Positions 39,488-51,100 of a stretch of 64,000 nt of DNA are shown here, piece after piece. The position numbers and the translations under genes are program-made. The stretch's first letter is position 1, and each line of letters starts with the position of its first letter. The stretch comes from Antedon mediterranea (lineage: Eukaryota > Echinodermata > Crinoidea > Comatulida > Antedonidae), in NCBI RefSeq assembly GCF_964355755.1, contig NC_092671.1, positions 5,217,001 through 5,281,000 of the forward strand, written 5' to 3'. The notes under the pieces are model-generated. The model saw nothing but the letters and a program-made list of their open reading frames with translations. It searched no databases and was not told the DNA's origin.

Positions 39488-40098
39488 GGCCAATTTACAC
39501 AGACGAGCGGTAACGGTAAGCGGTAATTGTAAGCGAAAAACCGCGTGGCTTTTCCCATTTACACAGCGCGCGGAGTTTGCGAACGGAGTGATGGAAAGTA
39601 GGTGCGTGTAGGCTAATGCATGTTACAGTCACTGCTGGCCTAGATGTGACTGTCAGTAGGCCTAGCACACACAGGCCTAAGTTTTAGAGGGAATTGTTGC
39701 CTAATAACGTACTAAAATGTGTATTTTCTTTTCACTATCCTTATACAAACATTAGTCACGTCGCAGGTGTTTGTATTTCTGAATAAAAAGAAGTTGCAAA
39801 CTAGGCTAGGCCTACTACGGCACTCGTATTTATTGTCGTCTTTCACTCGACGGACGCAAAAAAAAGTTGTTGATAGATGACGTCATTTCAATCATGTCGT
39901 TGGTTGGCCAGAATCCATAATTACCGCGCGGTATTTTCACAAAATCGAATCTGTTTCGATCCTGAGCAGATTTCCGCTCAACCGCTCGTCCGCTCCGCCT
40001 TCTGTGTAAATGGTCATAAGAAATAACATAGATTCTATTTTTGCGTTTTCCGCTCAACTTTACCGCTTACCGTTACCGCTCGTCTGTGTAAATTGGCC
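39488..40098. mobile_element. MITE with perfect 39-bp inverted ends (611 bp)
   Basis: GGCCAATTTACACAGACGAG and the next 19 bases at 39488-39526 are matched exactly by the complement of the right end (40060-40098). The flanks are TAA (39485-39487) and TAT (40099-40101), an imperfect 3-bp duplication. The inner parts carry repeated AGCGGTAA(C/T) and GCGGACGAGCGG-like words. Perfect ends argue for a fairly recent insertion. There is no transposase. Confidence 0.82.
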
Positions 40099-40450
40099 TA
40101 TAGTCTTTGATTACCATTGAAAAGAGACAATAGTATAATAATACTATACATAGAGGAATTCCTCCAGGCATTATAGTATGTAGCTATCAAGTGTATGAAA
40201 CAAGTGGGATGATGGTCAAATATTTAAACATCAGCATTCAACACTGTTTCTATTTTGTCCTACAGACAATACAGCACATTCATCATATCAACTATTAATA
40301 ACTAATTTTTAATATTCATAAACGATAATGTTATACACGTCAAATGTCTCTTCCAGGTGGAGAGCAAAGCAAATCCTGAAAAGCAAGGTGAATGGTTAAA
40401 TGGCTTTACCATGCGGCAAACTGCATTCAAAGCACACTATTGGTGTTTTA

Positions 40451-40601
40451 AAGCTCTGTCTACACTACCAACTAGTTTGACGAAAAAAGTGTGATGTGCT
40501 CAAATATGGTAGTGATATGCCTAAATATGGTATGGATAGGGCATCATCATGTCCATATATGGGCACATCACATTTTTTTTGTCACATAACGTTTAATAGT
40601 T
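40451..40601. mobile_element. 'TCTGTCTACACTA' foldback MITE, copy 1
   Basis: It starts AAGCTCTGTCTACACTACC. GTGTGATGTGCTC near the left end is matched by inverted GGGCACATCACA near the right, with repeated AAATATGGTAGTGATATG in the middle. Two relatives lie in parvin introns (49101-49234, 49493-49615). Confidence 0.75.
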
Positions 40602-41659
40602 CTTAACGCTTGCCATTAAGAAGCAAGAAGCTTACTGAAGGTTATAGAGGGCGACATTTCAAATATTTACTTTGTCATACTGACAATGTTTCAAGTTTAA
40701 AATAATTTTTTGTGTGTTTATAATTTTTTTTTTATGAATCTTTTTTAGAAATAAGTTGATAGTTTAATGGAATTTACTAGCAACTATTATAATATACATG
40801 ATCAAATGTTGAAAATTACACAATCATTTGATAAACTATAAGAATTTTTGAACTTTAGAGAAATAAGTAGGTAAATATGTTAAACTATTTATTCTTTAGG
40901 AAAAAACGTAAAATAGGTAAAGAATTAATGTTAAATTTACAGTCTAACTAATTCTATGAAGATAATCTGGTTACGTTAATACTCTAGGTTCTAACTAATG
41001 TTACAATGAAAACACGGTGATTTTAAAATGGATGGAATCAAAGATGGATGCCAAGTAACCTATTTTTGGTCAAAGAACTGGTAGGAAAATTTCATAATAC
41101 AGAGTCACATGTGTATCACATATTCAATCCTGTATCGTGGAAGGTTAGGTTAAGGTTAGATACTGGGATCACATGTGATAATCTATCATAGTAATTGCAA
41201 TGATACCGATACAAATTGTAGATATAGTACCAAGAATTAGATGAGATATCAAATCTGTCTCATAACATTGGAGTCAGACCATGTGACTAATGTCGGCCAA
41301 TCATCTTTGATTCATTCCATTGTGATTTCTAGCTATTCCTAGTACTATGAGTTACATTATGCGATCTAGCTAGAGATGTTAATGAAAACAAATGGTAGTA
41401 TGATTTAGTATGAAACACATTTTTGTTAGATGTAAATCATGCAGTTTCACAACATTCTTTTAAAGATGGTGCATGAAATTAATCTGAACCCATCGAGTCA
41501 CTTTTTAAACAAAACATTTAAAAGTAAACAGCCTGAAACTTTTTAATTTTGATAAGTCAATTCTCAGAAAACCAATAAATACTTTATTGTTGTATTAATT
41601 AGATTTTGGTAGTTTAAGATAAGTGGGGATACATCGCTGTTGGTGTGAATTGAAATACA

Positions 41660-41950
41660 GTAGAACTCAGAAGTGTCCGTTTAATAGGTGTGTTCCCATT
41701 AATACGGATGTCCCTTAAATAGGGATGTCCTTTTAATAGTGGTGTCCCCTGAATAGGGGTCAGTCATACTGTTAAAAACATTGCACTGTGTTCATTTCTC
41801 AGAAAAATATCCCCCCTTAATATAGGTGTTCCTTTAATAGGGATGTCCCCTTAAAAGTGGTGTCCCTCGGCTGTAGTGATAAATTTATATTGCACTTTTT
41901 CTATTTCTTGAAGTGTCCTCTTAATAGGGTGTCCAAAAGGAGAGGGGATC
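41660..41950. repeat. TTAATAGGGGTGTCCCCT-type degenerate repeat
   Basis: About eight variants of TTAATAGGG(G/A)TGTCC(C/T) occur in this stretch. Related words occur at 35490-35522. Confidence 0.7.
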
Positions 41951-42165
41951 TACTGTGATAAAAGTAAAAATAGGAAGGAAATAAGGACTGGAGAAAATGA
42001 AATAAATTAGGCCTGGTTTTCTTGACATTCCAGTTTTAACAGAGTACAATACAGTTATAAACATAACCATTGTTTAAATAGAAATTTGTTAAAAATTAAT
42101 TATTGTGTAAACTTGGATAGGTTCAGATTAATTGTTTAATGTTGCTATGGAGACCTGCACAGAGT

Positions 42166-45100
42166 TCAAAGGTTAATGTCAGCTTCCTTGTACTTAAGAA
42201 ACATGGTGTAAAGAATACGCAAAGTAGACTTGAGATGGTACTGGACCACGTCTGCAGAAGATCGAGAAAATTCAACACAAAAATAATGAAGAGTGAAGTA
42301 AAGAGAATAAAATAAATTATTAAAAAATAAACATAGTATAGATTTAGCATAAACAACACAAGAACATTTTGTAAATATTAATATCATATTTCTGAAAAGC
42401 CATTAGGGCAGATGGAAACATTATTAGATTAATATCATTCATTTTTGTTTTAAAATTGGGAGAAAGGTATTTTTTAATGGAAATCTTGAGCCTTTATTTT
42501 AAAAAATCTGATGAAAAAATATTGCCACAAATCTTTATTTTTATATGTAATCAAAACTAAAATATACTACATTCCAATTGCATAATGCTATGGAAATTAA
42601 AATATTTAAAAAATCAATATTTAAAAAATAAAAAAATTGCCATTTTGCAGTACAAAATTGTTTTTTTTTGGAGGAGAAAGCGATAATCTAATATTTTTTC
42701 ATCTGTCCTTATGTTATTCCCCACCACCAAAATCTTTTTTCCTATTCAGCAGTAAAAATAGATATAGCATTTCCAATCAAACAGTAACACCCTTATACAA
42801 AATAATTTAAATTGTTATAATGAAATTATTTAATGTTAATTATGATTTGACAAGTGAAAATGATTTATTAGTATTGAAAAAATGATATTTATTACAAGGT
42901 GAAATTAAAAATGATTTGAATAAATGTGTAAATTAGTATTGAATGATATAGATTAATGAAAAAATTAATACAAATCAAAATAATATATAAAAAAACATTC
43001 CTAGAAAAAAAAATTTATTATAAACAAAAATACATTCAAAAATATAATTTGAAAAAATATTTAAAGATGTAGTGTCCTATACAATTGACAAAAATATTTC
43101 TAAAATTTAATTTTGTTTGAATTTTTTTAACTTAATGGCCAGTTCCTACTGAGCATAGGAATACGGACATACATAATATGTACCATGTTCAGAATATACA
43201 TAAAAAGAACAGGTTTTCAAAATTTATTCTGGTCTCAAATACTTTTTATAGGTGGAGCAATTTTTAGATTTGTTGTGACAAAGGTTAAATCATTCCAAAC
43301 ATTCTAAAAACTAGATAATTTCTTAAATAACATTTCATCCAAAATTCTCTTCAACTATTATTAAAATTGCTTTTCAGAAATCAGATATTGTGATTTGACT
43401 GATACTTCAAACCAAGCATGTTAAATTCGCATTTGTTGGAGACAATACATCAATAAATACAAATCTTACTAATATTAACCACATCTTACCATGATAGCAA
43501 GCAACCCCTGCTATTGAACACTTAAAAATGATTTTATAAAAGAGATTTAAAATGAGATTTGTTATGCTACTCTTAAGTTAATTTATTTCAAATTTATTAA
43601 TGTAAATTAATACATTAAAAAAATTAACCTACATATTAACAACATTAACATCTAAACTTAAAGTAATATTTAAAATGAAATTTTGTTTTCACAAAATGTA
43701 TCCACTGTAGTCCATATCATGTTTATGCTTTTCTATCTTTAATTTGCAATCACAGTTCAACAAATGAAATTACAGATATAGTTTACATAATTATACATTT
43801 TTTATGTAATGCATTATTTTTACTGAAAATAAAACATCCTAACATTGCAGCCATACGATTGGATACAACGTGTATTACCCTATTCATACTCACTGACCAA
43901 TATTACACATATATTTAAATATTAAAAAACACATTTTTTTCCTGAAAGTATTTAACATACTGGATTTTGTAGTTGTAATAATAGCAAGATTATTGTATTA
44001 TTTATTTTTAATATCCTTTGTAAATATTGTATTAGTTTTTTGTGATGTTTTGCAATAAGAAGATTTTTATCTCATCTGAATGTTCATGTTTCATTTAATT
44101 TGAATTTTTTTAACGTTTTTTAGTCTTTGTATACAATCTGACTTATGTCATAAATAAATATTTAAATAAATGCTCTGATCTCAGCCGCAGGACGGACACG
44201 AAATTACAAGAAATAGCGCCAATGTAATCTGCCGCCTAGCGACATAAATTTCTTGATTGTTATAAAAAAAAAAGAGTTCATGTTTTCAATCAAGTTTTGT
44301 TTCATTAAAACTAGGCTTTACCAAACTATCTAAATTTTATAATTACCAATATTTCTAAACAATTTTTAAATAAAAACTTAACTTGCAAGACTGTTTGTAA
44401 TTTAACAAGCAATTTTACTTTTCTTTAACATTATTTTTTATGAAAAGTAAACGTTGCACGATTGTTTCCGTTGAGATAATAAGTCTGCCATTTGCATTTT
44501 AATATAAATCATTGTCAAGTTCAGATATAATGTTCCAACTAAAAATAATTATTAAGTAATACTGCTATGATCCAAGTTTTCACTAAACCCGTACATCACA
44601 GAATCTTACATTTTGTGAAAATGGTTGTATTTCCATCTAATGAAATATCAATTTCAATTTTTTTAAATCTATACAGATTTAGACAAAAGATATTAATGTA
44701 CCTGGATAAGAAGTATTCTTCGGATGAATTGATAACACAATAAGACAGATTTGTGGTTAGAAGTTAATTTAGATTTATAATAGTGATTTAGTTTACCTTC
44801 AGGCCTGGCTTTTGGGCGGCTTAGTCCTGCGTCTTCCATTAATTCCAATGATAAGGCAACATTATGTACCTGGAGACATTAAAAACATTTATTCAATTTC
44901 AAGTATTTCTAGAGCAAATTATTATTAATGAAGAATATACAAATATTAATAATACTTTGAATATATTTTTGTTGGTACAAATAATAATTTTTATCAAAAA
45001 ATATTCTTTGCAACATAAGACTCTTCTTGCTAATTTATTATATATATAATGATTTATAAAGATGATAATTTATTACAATCTATACATATATAAACAAATT

Positions 45101-48100
45101 GAAGATTAAAATACAAATAGATTGCAGAATACCGTGATAATAAAAATTAAATTAGAAAAATGTAACCTTATTACTATTTCAATCATTAATCTCAATTTAT
45201 AATTTGAATTCATTTCAATAATGTGGTTTTATATGGTTCTTTTTAAATCAAATTATTAATTTATCATTTTGTTGTAAAGCTTGGTTCCCACTAGGATGTA
45301 AAGCAAGGAATTCAACCAATCACAAGCAAAAGTGGCGAATATTGAAAACCATTTGAGGATCACTTAACTGATAAATAATATTTAAACTACCAATTTTATT
45401 AAATATTGTGTGTATAATGGGCTTTATATAGAGTAACAACCGGCTCAAAACACAGTGGACTAGACATAACACAGACAATAACTTTAATGTGCTTTAAGTC
45501 GTCTTGTTGTTATATCTTAGCTAAACAGTGATCAATCGGCCACAATGGCGGAGATAGACACACTGTGATAATCCCTACTCTTTCAAAAGATAATAATAAT
45601 AATAATAGATTCCTAGAGTGAACAAGAGGCGCTTTTGAATGCACATAGTATGCGAGTATGACATGGACTTAAGCTAGATGTGTACACTGGACCTTCAGTT
45701 TTAAGTCCTTACTGACAAGAAGAGGAGCCTTAAACCTGTGCCAAGTTTATGAATACATATGCATATAGGTTGCTGTTGCTTTTACAGCCCACGAATTTCA
45801 CGTCGGCAATCGGCAATTGCCGACCTTATTGCCGACCTTAAATTGTCAGAGGACGGCAAGAGATTGCCCACCTAGAAACTAGGCTAGATCCCTCCTTTCA
45901 AGCCTCCTAGCAACAACATGGTACTTTAAGGGATCGTATCATTGAAATTTTAACAGGCATATTCACCACCATGTTGTGTTTAGTTAACAAACCATGGAAT
46001 TAAGATGATCCCTGAATTCACTCAACCATTACATCATTTTGTGTGTGAGCTGCATGCTTTCCTCCTATCAAAACCAAGCTGGCTGGGCACAGCGCTGCGC
46101 GCCACAGACCTGTGTAGGGGAATGCCCTGTTATGCCAAGCAAGCAACTATGCTCTGTGTACGGCTAGCTCCAGAACCATGATGTTCAGCAATTATCAAAT
46201 AGAATTTATCTTGTAAATTTTAGTGTTAGGTTTTTATATTTTAGTTAATTTTGCTAGTTCTTTTTGCATAACATATAGCTAGGGAGGCTAGGCCTAGATA
46301 ATAGGCCTTTAGGTTAGCAAGAGGTTAGGGCCTTGGTGAATTTTCTATTTTTAGAACTGCCGAGACTGCCGACCTTGGCGAATTTAAGGTCGGCAATTTT
46401 TTGCCGACCTTCTTTTTTCTGAATTTCGTGGGCTGCTTTTACCGCTCGGCCACTCAACTCAATGAAATTAGCCAGATGGTAACCTTATAAACATTTAAAA
46501 TCAATTACTACATTTAGAATATTAATAATCAAAATTTATATTCAGAATTGATTCATTAATTATTTAAAGCGCGACTAGATTTAATTTGAACTTAAACCAT
46601 CAAATAAATGTCATTCTTTATTCTAATAAGCCTACCTTTTGCTCAAAGGTCTCTGGGGTCATATGATAACTATACATTGGTACAAAATATCCTTCTAGTA
46701 GTCCCATCAGGAGGATGAAGTAGACACCATCGTGAAATTGCTCCTCTAGGTCAGTCACATCAAGGTTGATTTTATTCAGATGTTTATTAGCAAAGGTAAC
46801 TAACGACTGAAATTGAGAATAAAAAATTTAAAATTATTTCTAAATCTTTTTAAATTTATTTTATTTATCATAACATCTACTCTAGAAAACTAAACTAATA
46901 AATAAGCTATTCATTTTAGTATATCAAGGGAAGCAATTCATTAGGGTGGTAAATAATATAAAATAAGCACTCTAAATTGTCTACGGAAAAAAGCTTCTCA
47001 AAATCATAAAAATATTCAATGGGATGTTTGATTGAAAATCCATTACGCCACAACAGTATCATTTAGAGACTACCTGAAACATGTTTTAGAGGCAATATGG
47101 TCTTATTAAAGACATTTTAAAAAATGGAACACAAAATTGATTACTACCTAAAATAATTCTAGATATAAGTTAACATTACACTTTATTTCCCATAAATAAT
47201 ATAAAAACAAATGTAGTATTTAATCAAATGTGGTCAGTGGCGGATCAAGGAATTTGAAAATGGGGAGGAGGACTGCAGAGCATACTGTGCTAAAATTTGA
47301 CAAATGTTCCATTGTTGTTAAAAGGAGGGTGGCATACTTCCAAATTTAGTGGGTCTTTGTACATTACAGTAAATAATTTGGCCACATTTTAATGCGGGCG
47401 TAAATTAAAATCAACAAGTTTTTAAAATTTCAGATAATTAATTTTTCCAAAATGTTTGAGAATTTGGGAAAACTATGTTAAATTCCATTGATAAGACTCC
47501 CTCTGTATATATCATTTCAAATAATAAAATAAAGGAATACTTCTATTCCTCTTACCTTTCTGACAATAATAAGCTTGTCAGGGGCATGTGAAAATAAGGT
47601 ATCAAAAGCGTCTCGCTCTAAAATAAAAAAAAAAAACTATTAAATTTCTATCCTTTCTCATTAATGCATTGATTTTGCAAAAAGATGAGACGCATTTATA
47701 TAAATTGAAAAGATGTAATAATAATAAATATGTATGTGATTTTCTATATATATATCTTGGTAATTGGAAAAGCACTTAACTTAAATAAGAACGAAATAGT
47801 TTACAAATCGATGGTAATTGTTATTAATATGAATTGATATTTTACATTCTTTTAACAGTGTCCTCATATTCAACTTTATACTTTAATATAAAGTTTTGCA
47901 AAACCAAAACTGAATTTAAATGTTATTAAAGGATAGGAATTAGGCTCTCTACGGGCCCATGGCAGTGTCCTCTACAGACCCTCGGCAGTCACAGGGGTGT
48001 GCCCACCATAATCAGCGCACCAACTGTGTCATCAGATTCAACTTTATGGTTAATAAAAAGTTTTGCAAAACCAAAACTGCATTGAATGTTATTAAAGTAA

Positions 48101-51100
48101 ATACGAATTAGGCCCTCTACATGCACATGGCGGCGTCCTCTACAGACACTCGGCAGTCACAGTGCAGTGCCCACCATAAACAGTGCACTGCCTTATTGAA
48201 TAGTGGAACAGGTTCTATATTGTCCACATGTACATTATGTACAAAAGACCAACAACTTGTTGTCTATTGTGAAGGATGAGGAAATATAGAAGCAATTTGG
48301 CATAGATACGTCTTGAACCTATGCTTCCCCTTCATTAAACCATATCACACTCTGTCTCTTAAGATGGCAGAATGTATTACAGGAATGTGAGAGAAGACTT
48401 CATTAGGTTATCTCCACTAAGTTATTGTTATGTTTAAATTGAGATGAAACAAAATAATTAAATTAAATTACCAAAATTTCCTCCAATTGCTCTGAAATAA
48501 ATAAGAATGAACCACAATGTAAACAAAGCCATGAAAACCTACCATATTATATTCAAAATAAAAATGATAATGATTTTATATTTTTATAAATGTAAAATTA
48601 TAATTGTATGTTTAAACATACTCTGCACTGTGTCATAAAAAAACACAAATTAAAGTAAAAATTTTGAAAGAATTTTTTTTTACTGTCACCTGTTTTCTCA
48701 TTTTTTATCTTATAAACAATAAATAAATAAACAATCCAGCTAACACTAATAGTGACAGCTGCTAAATCATAGAAGTACATTGCTGGTACGGTATAAATAA
48801 ATTAATATTAAATGAAAGAATGGAACTAAATTTAAAGCAAATTACCTGAATGTACATTTGTGTATCAATTACTAAATTTATTGAATAAAAATAAATTATG
48901 CAACAAAAAATATAACTTACTCATTTGCCTTTGTGATTGTTTCTGACACTTTTTTGGAAACCAGAACATTATCTTTTTTCTAAGGAAAAAAAATGATTTT
49001 AAAAATAAAGCAAAGAATGAGTGATAGCGCCCTCACTGGTTTATACAAAATATGATATACTGTATAATAAAGAAGACAACAAGAACGTTATATTTTTTCT
49101 AAAGTTCTGTCTACACTATCAAACTAGTTTGACGAAAAAAAGTGTGCCCAAATATGATAGTGATATGACCAAATATGGTAGTGATATGACATAATCGTAC
49201 ACATTTTTTTGTCAGACAAGTGTAAGACAGAGCTATAAAATTTGATTTAAAGAAAATCTTTGGACAAAGGACAACAAAGGAATGATTAATAGCGCCCTCA
49301 ATGTTTTATACAAAATATGATTTAGATAAAATAATAACTACCTGAATAACAACTACACTGACGGAAACATCTTCTGGAATTTTGATAGGTGCCTTGAAGT
49401 GGAAGGCAAGAGAAACCAGCAGATGGAGTATGGATACAAGATTCTTAGAATGAATACCTGCAAAGAGAGCAAGGGAGAGATAAGATAACGTAAAGTTCTG
49501 TCTACACTATCAAACTTTATGCAACAAAAAAATGTGATGTGCCCATATATGGACATGATGATGTCATATCACTACAACATTTGGGCATATCACTACCATA
49601 TATGGTACTGCATAGTTTTATAGGCATAGCAGGTGAGTCTGTTATACCATGGGCTTCATGATATGTCAAGCCTGATAAGCCGGATAATAAATCACAAAAC
49701 GGTGGAAAACATTAGTTACTTGCGTATGTGCAATAGAGATCAAATTAATATGAAACGCAGTGTGACACACAGATAATAGATAAACGAGAAAAATACATCC
49801 TTTTAAAGGCAAGGAGATTCGACTAACATAAACCAAAGGGGTCCAGCCAGGCCGGGCATGACACCACCTCCCCAAAACACCCAACAACATACGGCTATAC
49901 TGCGTTGAAACATTGATTCTTGACAGATCATCGAAGTTAAGCAACGTTGGGCCCGGTCGTGTTTTGGATGGGAGACCATCTAGAAATAGCGGCGGATGCT
50001 GTATATAGGATCGGAGAGTGATGGTGTAATGATAATATCAGACTAGCATGTGATAGGGATGGATTCGAGGTTATCTGTATCATACTAATAGTAATTGCAT
50101 CATTATTACTCATTGCCTTACATGAGGGTCCTAAATGATCAGCAAGTGCTGGATGTATCACCCTCATTAAATATGGTAAAAAAAAAACAAACTCTTACTG
50201 TCTACACTCCATTTTTGTTGCTTTTGATTGCCTCCTAACTTGTCTACAGCATCTAATACCATTTGAAGTTTTTGTTTCTGGAACACCGTAGACTGCATCA
50301 CCTCACGCACCTCAAATTTACTTCCAGTTAATTTTTCTATTAGAAATACAAATTCATTAAATGGTTATAAGTTAAAATTAAACATTAGATAGTACATAAA
50401 TGGGAGATAAAATGTAAAAATTGTATCTAGGTAGAACAAACACATTTGAACATTGATAAGTAAATGTTACAATTAAATTTATAAAGACTTACCATATAAA
50501 TTTCCTAAAATCTGACCATCAAACAGATCCTCTTCTAGATCCCTCACTATAATTCTCTGCTCTTTTAACTCCACATTTATCCAGTCAATCAGAACCTGAA
50601 ATTACAAACAAAGGGAACCTTTATTGTCTTTTAAAGATAAATTGAAAAAAAAAACTGGCAAGATCACTCTTAAATATTTGCAAAGGTGGCACATTTACGG
50701 AGTACATTTTCGGATGTAGGAAATAATGGGGTAAAATTAAAAGCAATCATCCCTAGCCTGTTTACTAGCCCTTTTCTGTCACCTTTTTAAAGCATAATGC
50801 AATTTGTTGTATACAAATGTTCCATTTGGTTTATATTTGAGGGAGCTACTGGGTTAAAAAGGCATGCATTGACTTGACAACCACCCTCACTAGATAACTT
50901 GTGTAGTTGCTCAATATTTAGCGCCCTCTAACATGACATTAAATATTTTATATCACCTCTTTTAGTTCTTTCAGTTTAGAATTTTCCCTGGAAGAGTTTT
51001 CAATCATAGAGATTTCTTGTCCTTCCTCTGTGGAGATAGAATAAACATTATAATTATGGCGGATATCAATAGTTTTTATTTATTTATTTTAATTTTTATA

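Larger units (their letters stand above)
40102..42165. other. Flank and probable 3' UTR side of the parvin gene
   Basis: Sequence just below 42166 is the likely parvin 3' UTR on the minus strand. A minus-strand ATTAAA at about 42135 and an AATAAA at about 41583 are candidate poly(A) signals, neither confirmed. A MITE (40451-40601) and a GGGTGTCC repeat cluster (41660-41950) also lie here. Confidence 0.4.

Noticed and set aside
49887-50003. Functional 5S rRNA gene
   Set aside because: Many stem changes, and a SINE-like body plus A-tail follow directly, so it is treated as a 5S-derived SINE.
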